In this document: piece after piece, positions 1-12,400 of the stretch
Layout: each line of letters opens with the position of its first letter
Numbering within the stretch: position 1 is the stretch's first letter
Assembly: GCF_000150275.1 (NCBI RefSeq)
Contig: NW_002060946.1
Coordinates: 7,778,441 to 7,842,440 of the forward strand
Direction: 5' to 3'
From: Trichoplax adhaerens
Taxonomy: Eukaryota; Placozoa; Uniplacotomia; Trichoplacea; Trichoplacidae
Length of the DNA stretch: 64,000 bases
The notes under the pieces: model-generated
Told to the model about the DNA's origin: nothing
Databases searched by the model: none
Seen by the model: the letters and a program-made list of their open reading frames with translations, nothing else
Position numbers and translations under genes: made by a program

Positions 1-38
1 AAATGTTTTAAAATTCAGTTTATCATTTACCTATACAG

Positions 39-124
39 ATGACATTGCCGAAGGACTAGGTGACAATCACTTCGACCGGGACTACTTTAAAGAAATGAAG
101 TACAACAATAAACAGAATCAATAA
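39..124 (+). CDS. Terminal exon of an unidentified gene entering from the left
   Basis: An acceptor CTATACAG ends at base 38. After it an open frame (phase 1) runs 28 codons to a TAA at 122-124. The peptide is compositionally coding-like and very acidic: it begins DIAEGLGDNHFDRDYFKE and ends in a basic, Asn/Gln-rich tail. An AATAAA overlaps the stop codon (120-125) and could be the polyadenylation signal. The rest of the gene lies outside the window, so the product cannot be named. The call rests on the splice acceptor, codon quality and poly(A) signal; a chance frame is possible. Confidence 0.5.
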
Positions 125-3100
125 AATTGATTATACTCAACTAGACATTGCCGGCAAAAGCGATTCAACTTTTAGTAACACCAATAGTTATCCCACAGAT
201 AGGCCGAATATTATGATTCTTTATTTAATGTGATATATGATTAAGGTCGTGACCTGTAAATCTAGTGCCCGTATTAGGGAATGGGCAAAGGCGCGTAGCT
301 GGGTACCTTTTAGCTGAATAGCTAGATAACGAACCATAGAAATTTACAACACCGTATCGTTTCGTTATCATCCACACTCAGAAACAACTTTGCTAGAGCA
401 AGTTACTATTTACTCAGATTGAGAAGCAACATAAGATTTCAATGGCAGTACGTAATATCATATAATTTGAAATTGTATTTTATTGCTTTTCGTTTCGTAG
501 CAGATTATTTAATTAAAGATTTATTTGTGGAAAACTTTATTCGAGGATAATAGAAATAACTATAAGGATATACTAACATAGTAGCTTAAACCTAGGAGTA
601 AAGCTGTCAAGGATATTGATAACACTTTAAAATCGTCCATAGCGTTTATTTTCTGATGTAGTATATTGTGTAACAAGAGTCTTTAATGGTAAAAATTATT
701 AGTTAATACGTTTATTAATATTCCAATAGCCAAAATCTTCATTAAGCAAATAAAATTACAATAGACGGCGCTATGTTTGGAATACGTATACTTTAGTTGA
801 AGTGATGGAATGCTTTCTTACGATGTATCAAGACATAAATTTGATATAAGAAATTTTTTTTAGTTTGATTCCGTTTACAAAAATTATCTAAAAATAAAAT
901 ATTTATTAATACTGTACATAGCGATAACGAATAACAGTGAAAATTTAGGATTATAAAGGCCGCTGGTTGCAATTTTATTGCACGTAGGAGGATGATAATA
1001 AATTCACGAATGAAAAACACACGAAAGATAGATTGTTCGCAGAAGCAACATGAATAAGCTTATGGTGCAAATAAAAACAATTTTATAATTTGTTTTACCA
1101 TCATACAATACGATCTTTCAGGACTGAATAAGATCCAAATAAATTATTTAAGACGTAAGTAATAAAAAAAGACGACGTTTTGTAAAGTAAACATATGTCA
1201 ATACTACATAGCATGCATTATGATGAACATTGTGTTTATCCTATTTTTAAATTAACAGATTTTCGTTGTGTACTTGTGTCGTGTTTTCATGGAGACATCA
1301 AAGACGGTATGGCATAGTTTTACCTTAAGTAACAAAGTTGATGCTCGCTTGATCTGTCGTTACATGACAATTTTTATTAATCAGTGTCTCCTAAACATAT
1401 CAACTATTAATCTTTATGATTCTAAAATTACTCCAGCCTAGAGTATTGTAATCGTCGTAGAATGTTACAACATGAATCAAGTACTGACGAACACTTCGAA
1501 GTAATCATAAATATATTCTCTAATAAAGTACCCGCATCGAAAATAATTGCATCAATTTCATTGATTCTCAGTAGAAAAGATATCGAGGTGAATGATATTC
1601 CAGCATAGAAATAGTGACGGAATAATTGCTTCTTAAATATTGTGATCTGGACTAACTAGGTTGCTTGGCGCCATGAACTATTCTATGGATAGATCGGAAG
1701 GAAAAAAAACATAGACTACCTTTCGTACCTTTGAATTTCACAAATGAAATGGCAAAAGTAGCAATAAATTAATGCTTTTGACGACCAAGTGTTACAACCA
1801 ACATTAACTAGGTTTATAATTATTTACTTCGGGGAATTTTGAAATTTATTATCCACTATGCAATAAATATTTAAATTTAGAATCTGTAGCGTTACTTGCA
1901 AATCGGAAGAGGAAATGAAAATAAGTGCTTACTAGCGAACAAGCAATAAATGCTTTCAATATTACATCAGAAATGATGGTAAATCACATCATGCTAGATA
2001 AAAGGATTATAAATAAATAACCGGTATCAGTAGATAAAATTAAAGTAAGGCTATTAAAATATTGTAACTTTCAAGGCTTTTATATACCCACTATTATGAT
2101 ATTTGTGGTGAATTTGTTGCCCATTCCGCTGATGAAATTTTGCTTAGCTGACTCCTTTATCATCCTTTACGTAGGAAAATATGTTTATTTTATGGTACTA
2201 CGTAGGAGAAAAAAAATTTATAGCCAATGTTCTTCGCTTTTTACATTTTATTTTCAGTTATTAATGTAGTTATAGCAAAAAAAGTTACGGCAAAATAAGA
2301 ATGTGCATTTATTTACTGACTGATAGCAACTATGATGGCGTGAATTGATTAAAGTATGCATGTTACTTCTAAAATTGCTCTTTCAAAGGGTCGCAAAAAT
2401 GCGACCGCTGACAAAAAAATCTACATATTGGAAAGATCTTGTTTTCTAATTAAAGTAAGGTACGCTTATTAAGAAATATCTGATTTAGGCCTAGTGCCTT
2501 GTCTCTGATATTGCGTCCATTATTAGATGAATATTTTGCAAAAAAACTTCTAAGCAAATGTTTTAAAATGTGGAGCTTAAACTATATTTATTATGCTAAA
2601 GTGATATCTAAAAATAATTATCTACTCAGACTTAAGAGTACGACGGAAAGAAGTTTCACTTCTGTCACCTTATTGCTACAGTATCTAAGACGAAATACAT
2701 CATGCAAAAATTTGGTATCTAATATCATTTCGTTGGGTAAACATAGGAATAAAAGCATTATTAAACTAATAAACAATATCGTTATGCTAAAAATGTAGAA
2801 CGACATCATACTTTAAGTTCTTGTTGTTACTAAAAACTTTAAGCAACATTAGCAACATTATCAACAAAGCCCAAGGAAATGACAATGCCCCTATTTTTGT
2901 TATTTGCAGAAATTTTATAATTAAGTAATCAATATTTTTTTAACCTATTTAGTCGACAACTTACATTTGGATTAGTCTCTAATGTGCTTTGTCGCTCTTT
3001 TCCTGTACGCTAAAGCTACGCATCTTACGTATTGTAATGCGGATGTAGTGGTACTGCGTCATCAATTAAGTTATTCTTAATTAGTGAAAAATGAATACTT

Positions 3101-3816
3101 TTAAAAATTCTAGTTAAAGTCATCTGTTGTATTTGATGTTTAATTTTATTAAACTCATTAGCTAATGCTTTGATGGTTAATCAACTGTATACTAAATAAG
3201 AATTATATAAAATTTCTTAGCATGGCGAATATACGGGCAATATTAGGGACTAGTAAAAGAAAGAAGAGAAGCCTCTTAGTTCACTTAGTGTATGGGTTCT
3301 TAACCTAATCAAGCTTACTTTAATAAGATGTACAGTTCTGTACTACACTCTATCACTGTATTACCTAACAGATAATTACTGTAGTTTACTAAATTCATAA
3401 CATTCCCCCTTGTTCTTTAATAATTATTTTACGTAAGAAATTTTTCTTTCTTTAAGCATTACCGCTGTCCATTTGCGTAGTAGCGTATAGTAGTACAGTG
3501 GTGCATTTTTAGACGTGCTATTTTCATGCAAGCACGCATTATATGGTTATTATTCAATATGACAACTTATTCCTTCATTTAATAATCATAATCACAAATA
3601 GAGAAAATCGAATACCTGTAACCGATATTTTTCCGGTTTATGTGCAGTACCATCGAGTTACACAGTTCTCGCTGTAATATTTATTTAATAGTAAGTAAAG
3701 TAATAAGGAATTAGAAACTCAAAATGTAACGAGTAGGTTTTTTACTCGTTGTTAAAATAAGTAATTCTTGATTAGGAAATAAAGAATACTTTTGAATTGT
3801 CTAAACAAGTTCATAT
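125..3816. other. AT-rich intergenic DNA, no gene recognised
   Basis: No reading frame here has convincing protein character. The largest frame (2499-2798, +) is low-complexity and matches no family I know. A motif around GGGACTAGTAAA at about 3241-3278 recurs in diverged form at about 4268-4305, on the far side of the mobile element at 3822. This suggests an old repeat or duplication. A 6-bp hairpin (GGTCGC/GCGACC) sits near 2391-2408. Otherwise I see nothing. Confidence 0.6.
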
Positions 3817-3821
3817 ACTAT

Positions 3822-4157
3822 TGTCACAAACTCCCGTGTGACAAGATGACGTTGTGATCGAATCTACGATATCGCAATAATTCGTACGCCTTCGATTTCC
3901 GTTATACTTTTAACCTTAGGAACTAAGAATAACTTTTATTAATTTGTCTAATCGTTTAAATAGATTTTATCTACAAGCTTTTACATACCTCTTAGAATAC
4001 TACTAATCCAACTATAGATATAAATGACCTTTAACACATCACAATTTAAATCGTACCGTCTACAATCTATATCTGGTTACATAATCTCCTCGGCTTACAA
4101 TATCATTGTAGCCGCAAAGCATGTACTATTTTTGTACGGTGAGTTAGCACTGTGACA
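3822..4157. mobile_element. Short mobile element, TGTCAC family, with target duplication
   Basis: This 336-bp element starts TGTCACAAAC and ends TGTGACA. It is flanked on both sides by the same 5 bases, ACTAT (3817-3821 and 4158-4162). The first 20 or so bases form an imperfect palindrome (GTCACAAACTCCCGTGTGAC), as at the ends of the copies at 5107, 19165 and 33579. It has no coding capacity. The 5-bp duplication and TG...CA ends fit a solo LTR. The terminal inverted repeats and hairpin ends fit a MITE-like DNA element. I cannot decide between them from this window. Confidence 0.7.
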
Positions 4158-4162
4158 ACTAT

Positions 4163-5106
4163 CTTCGATGTTAAATTTCGTTGTGCTTGTAGTAAATAGG
4201 CTGCGACGGTAGAATCTACTGTATGTAAAAGGAGGAATATCTACAATCTACATCTACATTGTGGAGAATATCAGGGACTAGTAAAGAAAGGAGAAAAGTC
4301 TCTCTCGGCTGTCTCTTCCTTTAATTCAGAAATACTTCGAATTCCTTATCCGTTTGCACATTTCTACTCATAAAAGCATACAGTTATGGACTACTAGAAA
4401 ATTGTTAGCATGGTAGTGATTTCAAGTAGTCTATGAACACAGTCATGATAAAATAGAATTGTAGACTTACTATGGCCATATAATGACGCATTATTAGCAA
4501 ATTCTAAAAAGACCATGACATTATACTTTTCTGTATGCTTGTAGTCCCTTACTGTGCTTTTTGGGGGCCTGCTAAACACTATACAATAATGGCGACTCAT
4601 TTCTTTATTTTCTATTACTCTAAACAGAGAAAATTAAATAACTGTAATTGTTATGATCTTGTATAGCTATGAGTTTGGAACTAGTAGATGAACCGATTTA
4701 CAGAAGTATGAACATTGGCATCAACTTCTGTTCACAATTGATATTACTAAACGCTCAGTCGTTCTGTTGTATGTAATATTGCATCAATATCTGAGTGAAA
4801 ACCTAATTACATCGTAGAACTAACTATCAATGATAACTGTCAGAGTATACTGTATAAAACGCTATCAGACTTTCATGCCCTAAACACAAAACGTAGCAGT
4901 ACTCTGCTATTTCGCCAATTTCATGGGCTGTACCATCGATCATGTTTCTTGGTAACCTAAATTCCTCACTAAGAGTTGCTGAAATAGAAACTACTTCAAC
5001 ACCCAGTAGCTAAGAGAATGTCAATGCTTATTACTCAAGTATTTTAATATATATGCGGTGTTCTCTTTCTCGCGCAAGTAGACATATCAGATCAGCTAGT
5101 GAAACG
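4163..5106. other. AT-rich intergenic DNA
   Basis: No gene is recognised. The stretch contains the second diverged copy (about 4268-4305) of the repeat also seen at 3241-3278. The minus-strand frame at 4394-4600 looks random. Confidence 0.55.
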
Positions 5107-5673
5107 TGTCACAAACCAGCTTCGTAACAAAGATAATGTAAAACAAATCTCTAAATTACTATAGTCTCCGGGATTTAGTATCCCTTAACTACCTTACAAG
5201 AATTTAGACACCTTTGATTCTACGTTAAACAACTCTAGAACTCTTCTTTTATTTAGCTATCAGCCGGAATTAAATACCTTCGGCAGCAGCTATCATGTAT
5301 GAGTCATATCAGTTCTTGAAATTTAGTTCATATTGGATAGCTAAATTAATGAAGATATTATTAATAATCTTAGACTTTTACAGAGCGATTCTAGATAATT
5401 AGACTTCAGTATGTGTATACAAAGAATTATTTATAGTATCATCTATAATTGAATAGCTTTGGGATATTCATCGCAACCTTTACTAGACATAACACTATAA
5501 TCTATCAACATTAGTTACCGTAATAGAACTTTTACTACAGTACAGCATAATTTACTGTAACAAAATAATAACTACTGTATTTCTTACTGTAAGTCATTGT
5601 TAGTTATCTCTCTATATAAATGCTAACCACTAAATTTAGTCATTTACTCTTCATGGTGGTTCATATCGTGACA
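5107..5673. mobile_element. Longest copy of the TGTCAC mobile family
   Basis: A 567-bp element begins TGTCACAAACCAGC and ends ATCGTGACA. Long stretches match the copy at 19165-19508, for example the blocks around CTAAATTACTATAGTCTCC and CATAATTTACTGTAAC. This copy carries about 225 extra bases in the middle (roughly 5225-5455), so the 19165 copy is probably a deletion derivative, or this one has an insertion. The flanks are AAACG and AAATG, a target duplication with one mismatch. There is no open reading frame, so it is non-autonomous. Confidence 0.75.
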
Positions 5674-8328
5674 AAATGATAAAAGGTTCAACTGAAAGCA
5701 AACTAAGTTGCTGTATAAAACATTACTAAGCATAAGATAAAGCAAGATATCGCTACAATTTTCTATCCACTTGAAGCGTTTTAAGAAAAAGTTTTTATTA
5801 AGTAGTCCCTGATAGCGTATGAGTCTTGTAAAAGTTTACTTATTTTTCTCTTTATTTTTTCGAACAATAGTTAGAAATGGTATAATTCTGGACTAGATTG
5901 AGCACATATTCGCATTTAAATAAAATTGAGCTATTTAGACTGATGATAAAGTGGCAACAAGAAGTTACCTTAAATTATGCAATATATCAAACGTTTCCTG
6001 CTCTACAATATGAATTCTATCTTTATGGGTAATATTAAAATCTGGTAATAAATAGAGGATTTCTGACCACTTTAAGTTAGGCAAGTCAGTACAGTAATCG
6101 AAGTTGTATAAAATGCATCGAATGAAGGCAGGAATAAGATCTAAATCAAAATCTTGCAGTATGCTAAAGCTTTCGGTTAAGGCATAATCTTTTGCTAAAT
6201 TAATGATATCGTAACTTAATGAAAATCTTCTTCTTCAATACAATGATAATTACAGCTGATCTCATTCTAAATTTAATAAAATGGCATTATACGGATAGGC
6301 TAACAGAAATAAATATCTTCAGCCATGACATTAATATCTTAATGCCTCGGGTAGTACTAACGCATTTTTTGTCTTACTATATGTCCAGTAGAATTATAAA
6401 TTGATGTTAAATTACATGCTAGCGAAACCTTAAGCGAAATCTTGACAATACTGTTGCAGCATAAGCATAGATAGTTAGAATTGCTTTAATAATTAGCATA
6501 ACTACTTGCGGTTAACATGGTTGTAGAAAAGAAAAAGACCTAGACCATTGCTTGACCTCGCTCATGTATTATCTGTCAGGAAAAACGGAAATCATCTAGG
6601 TAAAAATATAGGTCAAAATTGTCATAAATATACGTATGAAGTGACGATTTTACTTCATCATTTTGAAGTCGTTAGAAGTGAGTTCTGCATAAACGGATGG
6701 GATATTAGCAAACACCCATAAAAATTTTCATAGCGCTGTAATGATAATAGTATTGCAGATATAATTTTAAAATTCGATAGCACGATGGTAAACCACCTAT
6801 CTATCTTCGCAACGCTCTACTTAAGGTTACTATTAATGTATCAGAGGTATAGCTAGGAATAATTATACAATAGCAAATATTGGCCTAGCAAATACCGTCA
6901 TTGAAGTATGCCATGTTAATTTAAGCGTTATTTAGCAACCAGGAAAAAATTTTTAAGGCAGACTTTGTTATAAGTTCGTGTACAACAATATTTAAACTAT
7001 GTTTCAATAGTATTTACTAATGCACTTCAAACTACTAGTAGTTCAATATATAGATCATGTTACTTATCTAACAATCATTGTTTACAGCCAATATTGATAT
7101 TAATAAATATAAACCTACGAATCAACAGCTGCCTTATCAGCGTTAGCTTGACGAACATAAAATAGAAATGATTGAAGAATGATTGATCATCTAACTAAGC
7201 ACTACTGCTTAAATAACGATAGTCAACAACAAGAAAATTTTATCATCGCTTAAATTACATGTTACTTCTATCAAAAGTACCGTACTTAGACTGGTAACTA
7301 GCTGATCACTTTACTTAAGCTATCATGGATATTAATTAGCGCTATCATTGCAGGCCAGTAAGCTATCCTTTGAATATTTTAGAAAACTTCTATATGGTGA
7401 TTAAAAAAGTTTGGACGTCAACGACTAATATCAAAAAATTCTAAAAAGTTTAATTTGGAGTTTAAGATATCGTGATAATATGCTGTAGGTATTGTTATTT
7501 TTCTTCTTATAAAGATCACTTAGTTTCTCCGTCTTTCAAATACCAGGTGTGTAATTAATAATTTGACTTGCTTATTGTTTCATTGAAATACAGCGAATCT
7601 TCCGCTTGATTAATCATCAATAGCCTGTCACTTAGTATGTCCCCCATATCAACAAGCAAAACATTACTTTAATTTATTAGCCATTAGAATTAATAGAACG
7701 TGATTTAGATACCTTACAAACATCTCTGTACATTACTTATTACGATTGCAGATATTTTGGATCGAACAGTTAATTTATAAATTATTTAATATTTGAAAAA
7801 TAGTGATTCAAGTTTTGTCATAAAATGTAAATCCCTACTTTAATTGCCTAGATCATAATTGTTCCAACTTGAGAAACAATCCAATTCTTCTATTTTAATG
7901 CTTAATTGATCAATTAACAATGGTAAATAAGAAAAGGTTTTATTTTTTTTATCGATAAAAAATAAGATTGCAAAACAATAATATAGTATATTATACATAG
8001 CAATTAAACTGAAAAGCACATATGTTCGTATATGCGACTGGTTATATTTCACTGACGATCAAATTTATATAGGAATAAATGTTCGGTGATTAAATGTTTT
8101 TAGAGGTCTGTAATTCAAAACGATGAAGTTAATATAATATCCTAGTATTACTATTAATTTTCAATTTTAAGAAATTATTGTGATAATTCAGTATTGTCAG
8201 CTGCATAGCGCTCGCTATCACTTTACTTATTCCATGTGAAAGCCTGGTAACTCCAGTTTGGTATTGTAACACCTCTAAATATTGGACTTGGATTTTTTAA
8301 ATTCAAGCAAAGGCATCCATTACTCAAT
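5674..8328. other. AT-rich intergenic DNA upstream of a GPCR gene
   Basis: I see no gene. Short frames at 6219-6404 and 7840-8052 are AT-driven and hydrophobic by composition only. The stretch just before 8329 should hold the promoter of the GPCR gene, but no element in it is clear enough to name. Confidence 0.55.
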
Positions 8329-9477
8329 ATGGCAATAACAAACCATACCAATAATTCTACAGAATCTGCTTCAATTTCCATGTTCAATGTAGCCTTTATC
8401 TTTTTAATCTTGGTTATTAGTATTCTGGGAATTATCTTCAATCTTTTGCTCATTCACGTTACCAGGCTAAGGAAAGAACTGAAAAATACAACTTATGGTA
8501 CTGCTACTAATTTATTAATATCAAATGTTATCTTATCTACTGTAACTGGCTCATGTGCCCTTATTAGCGTTATTCAACATCGGTGGATTGTGTCAGAATG
8601 GATTTGCAAGCTCTTAACTTATTCGCTAGGTGTTTGGATCGCTACAATATCGATTACTTATAGCCTCATCAGCATGAACAGCTGTTTAGTAACGATTTTT
8701 AAGCAGCCTTTTTATCCTGGAATCCACAGAAAAACCGTTCTGATTAACATAATCTTATTAATATGGTTGACTAGTTTAAGTCTTAATATTCCACTCATGT
8801 ACTACTCTGGAACTACTAGCAAACTAAACTTTGTTTGCAATATTCGTTATCATTACAGTAGCCCGTATTATTTCACATTTGTAATGGCGCTAGTTTATCT
8901 GATTCCTGTATTAACTAACTGTTTGATGTATCTACGAATTATTATTTATATCGCTAAAAATGGTGTTCAAAATAATAATGAAATTCATCAGCAATCCTGT
9001 CATCCTTATTCACACCCACTTAGCAGTAGCTATTCAAATAATACAAGTAGTATTGGCGATCGTAACAAATATCGCCTAGACCGTTATACCTTGCTACAAA
9101 AGGATATGCTAAGTACTACTACAATTAAAGCTTTTGGTTACTCCGCTGCAATGTTCTTTTTAGCAATATCACCAATATTTACCGTAATGCTAACACTTTC
9201 CTTTAAGGCATCGCCACATTTTAGTTTGTCCAATTTACATCTTTCAACCATATCGCTTATATTCTACTTATTATGTTTAACGTCTGTTATTACCCAGCCA
9301 GTATTTATAGTCGCTTATGATAGAGTTACGGCAGAATTAGTTCGAAAAGAAATACACTATTTTATAACACGTAAGCGTTCTATTGATACTCCAATACATG
9401 TAGAAGGGGCAACAAGTATAAATAGTCATACCAATTCAAGATCGTTCCATAATACTAACGTAGGATATAGATCGTAG
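8329..9477 (+). CDS. Divergent intronless class A-like GPCR
   Basis: The 382-residue protein has seven hydrophobic segments at about residues 20-43, 58-82, 96-120, 136-157, 180-206, 266-290 and 304-330. It is a plasma-membrane receptor by architecture. The N-terminus has N-glycosylation sequons (NHT and NST within residues 5-11). Cys93 at the top of TM3 and Cys170 in the second extracellular loop can form the usual disulfide. Key class A signatures are altered. The DRY position in TM3 reads as a stretch with Asn-Ser-Cys (117-119). TM6 has Ser-Pro (281-282) rather than CWxP. TM7 has Gln-Pro (323-324) rather than NPxxY, with a Tyr at 330. The third intracellular loop is long (about 207-265) and Ser/His/Asn-rich. 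It is not obviously related to the minus-strand GPCR group downstream. The start is the first Met before the sequons. Ligand and coupling are unknown. Confidence 0.88.
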   Translation: MAITNHTNNSTESASISMFNVAFIFLILVISILGIIFNLLLIHVTRLRKELKNTTYGTATNLLISNVILSTVTGSCALISVIQHRWIVSEWICKLLTYSLGVWIATISITYSLISMNSCLVTIFKQPFYPGIHRKTVLINIILLIWLTSLSLNIPLMYYSGTTSKLNFVCNIRYHYSSPYYFTFVMALVYLIPVLTNCLMYLRIIIYIAKNGVQNNNEIHQQSCHPYSHPLSSSYSNNTSSIGDRNKYRLDRYTLLQKDMLSTTTIKAFGYSAAMFFLAISPIFTVMLTLSFKASPHFSLSNLHLSTISLIFYLLCLTSVITQPVFIVAYDRVTAELVRKEIHYFITRKRSIDTPIHVEGATSINSHTNSRSFHNTNVGYRS

Positions 9478-11386
9478 CCCGTCTAATATGACTAATTCAT
9501 TTCAAATGATTCTAGTTAAAAATTACCTCATTTTTAATTAGAAATAGTAAACCTTATTTCGGCGACTATGCATAACGACTTAGATACACGTAATGATCGT
9601 TGCTTATTTATATGAACACATCAAAAGTAGTTAAATTACTTTGGGCTGTAAACACGACTATTTGAACCAACGCAACTGTTGTATTCTGTATAGTAACTAC
9701 AATCTCAATTATAAGGTTCTCATTTAAAATTACTAATGATGTACAAAAGATAAATAAAAAACATATTAATGATTAAACATTACGTTTTCTAATGGAACTA
9801 GAACATCCTCCGCACTAACAACATAAATATACTTGTATTTGTTATTGCTAGCACCTTAATGTTGATAATAATAGTACTACAACCTATTCAATAATGCAAT
9901 ATCATTACAATACTATACATACGCAGAGCTTTATTAACCTAGTTAAGCTCGCAAGTCCCAAGCCCTACCCAACTCAGATCTGCATATGTTAAATACATAC
10001 TTTATATACGGTACGCTTAAACAGATATGAATCTGTATGAATATTATAGTAACATGATTTTTAGCATTAGTAAAAGGGAGATAGACTATTGGATGTGAGG
10101 TAATTTGAGTACAAGTATTTTTATATCATCGAAGATATTTTTCATGATTCTCGATGTGATCTTTACTAAGACTAGTTTTAGGTTTATTGATACCTTGCGT
10201 TGTTAGAACTTACGTAAATTAAAACTGTCGAAAATTTTAGAAAGCTTTATTTTAAACTATAGTAGTGTAAAGTATCATATATCGGTCTTCCTGACTGTTG
10301 CTAGCAGAATGATAAGTACCTATAATTTACTAGCTACTCCTTATAAGTTAGTATGCTTATTGGAAGTAACCTATAGAAGATCAGAGAGCACTGTACAGTT
10401 CTTTTATATAATGACTATCAGCTAAAATCGCGACTAGTTCTAGTTTAAAGCTATCTGTGGATGACTAGAAATAGTAATGCACTCCATGATTATAACGAAA
10501 TTAAAGATAGATTGGTTCATCATATTCACTAGCATTTAAATAGAAGTACGACTTGCAGCAGCCTTAGATAAGAGACAAATATCAGAGAAAATAAATTGTC
10601 AGCTGCAACATTTCATAGGATTAACTGGATTTCAAATGATTAAAGAACCTGTCCCAAACTAAAAGTGATTATTATTAATTTGTGACTAATTAATTCATTG
10701 ACTAGCATACAGCAAGAACAATAACATAATACCTTCTAAAACCCAAATAAGCTCAATAATCGTAATGCATGTTGAGACTAGGAAATTCTAGAATTACTTC
10801 GATTAATGTATTGTATTTCATACTTATCAATACATATGATAAATTAATGTTACATCATATAGAAGTCCGTAATAGCTTAATATATGATTATTTATCAATC
10901 CAGCTTTTCATCGAAGCCGGTTGATGTTAACCATGTTACTTGAAGAAATGAGCAACTAGCACTTTTAGAAAACTGTAAAAATTTGTAGAAAATGTGCGAC
11001 CGTACCTTCCCGTCACTATTGTCGTACTGCATCTAACTATAGGTGTATTTTATTAAATAACCTTAATAGCAATATCGCTGTAAGCACCTATTTGTATTTA
11101 AATTACAATATGATCATTCACGGAATCAAGCAAGTCAATATATTATATAGGTTATCGGTAATTATTTTCGACCAGTACCTTGCTGTAAGCAGATTTCAAT
11201 AATGAGAGGGATAACTACGCGATTAATTCAGATATGATCAGTATAGAAATGAAACATAATTAATCCTACCAATTAGTATTATTTTTATTCCTCAAAATTA
11301 TCAAAGCTTAACGATATGTTCACCATATAAGAGCACGGTGTATTAGTACTGAACCCTAGCAGTTGCAAGTTTAAGAATGCTATTAA
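9478..11386. other. AT-rich intergenic DNA
   Basis: No gene or clear repeat is recognised. A possible AATAAA poly(A) signal for the upstream GPCR lies near 9755. Confidence 0.55.
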
Positions 11387-12400
11387 TTAGAATGAATTTT
11401 GACGAACCAATGTCGTCCGTGATCTGAACGAGCGCTGATAATTGCTTCTAAAATAATTACGGCGACAAGAATATTCAGCTTCTACACTATAACGTTTATT
11501 ATTATCGGAAGAAATATTTAAGATTGGGTTACTTATGCTAACAAATATGCATAGTGGTAGAGATAAAAAAGGCAATCAGAAATAGTATGCAATTGTCTTC
11601 ACTTAGCTCACCAATTATTTTAAGATTAGTCGCAGATAAATGGATAGCTATGTAAAATAGATGAGAGAATATCTTGAATATGCTAGTAATAATTATCAGC
11701 ACTTTAACAATGTCATGAGTACGCTACCTGATTGATCAAATTCTGCTACTATTATCTCATGGACTTATATAGTTAGTGAATTGCTTAAATAATCGGCTAT
11801 AATTTGCTATTATAATAATTTAAGGTATTACACAAGTTAAAAATGCCTTTGAAGCAAAATAAGCAATCGCTAGATATCCATAGCCATCATTAAATACAAT
11901 ATCGCAATATCTAGAGACATTTGGACGATACTTAATAAGGTATTCCATAGGAAATGCAAAGATGGCGCTTAATAGCCATATCAATTTTCGATATTTAATC
12001 ATTCTACGGGACTCTTGATTTTTGATCTACTTTTGTAACTATTACCACTTTCTAACGATAATGAATAGCTACGGTTAAAGTAAAGGCAGAAACATTATAT
12101 ATGATATACAGGGAATAAAATATCATTCTGCAAAATATATGGCTGGTATGAAAGTTAGAATACATAATTAGATACGGCCTAAGAGATAGAAAAAGTTGGA
12201 TGCTACTTAAGCAATCACAAGCTGAGACACTAGCAATTAGTAAATATGTTGGATCTTTCAAATACTTGACTTTACTTATAAAAAGAAATAAAAGAGAATT
12301 GACTGTAACTCCAACTAAACCTCTTGGCATACAAATTCACGATACAGCTGCAGCCCCAGAATCTGTAAGTCACTACTCCTACTAGGACCAGTGTTATTCA
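11387..12400 (-). pseudogene. Decayed GPCR of the local minus-strand subfamily
   Basis: Read on the minus strand, pieces of a whole receptor appear in order. A broken N-terminus has a stop before the frame that starts at 12330. TM1-TM3 follow (12330-12052), with the subfamily blocks KDPTYLLIAS and CDCLSS, and end at a stop just after a HYR that replaces DRY. TM4 and the second extracellular loop (12002-11820) include the conserved Cys-Asp. Fragments of TM5, loop 3 and TM6 between about 11820 and 11600 are broken by stops. A TM7 piece (about 11575-11500) carries SNPIL. The equivalent gene at 21757 is open throughout. Several stops and frame changes make a functional product very unlikely. Confidence 0.85.

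Noticed and set aside
2499-2798. 99-codon frame on the plus strand
   Set aside because: It overlaps an equally open opposite-strand frame, has AT-driven composition and no domain or splice context.
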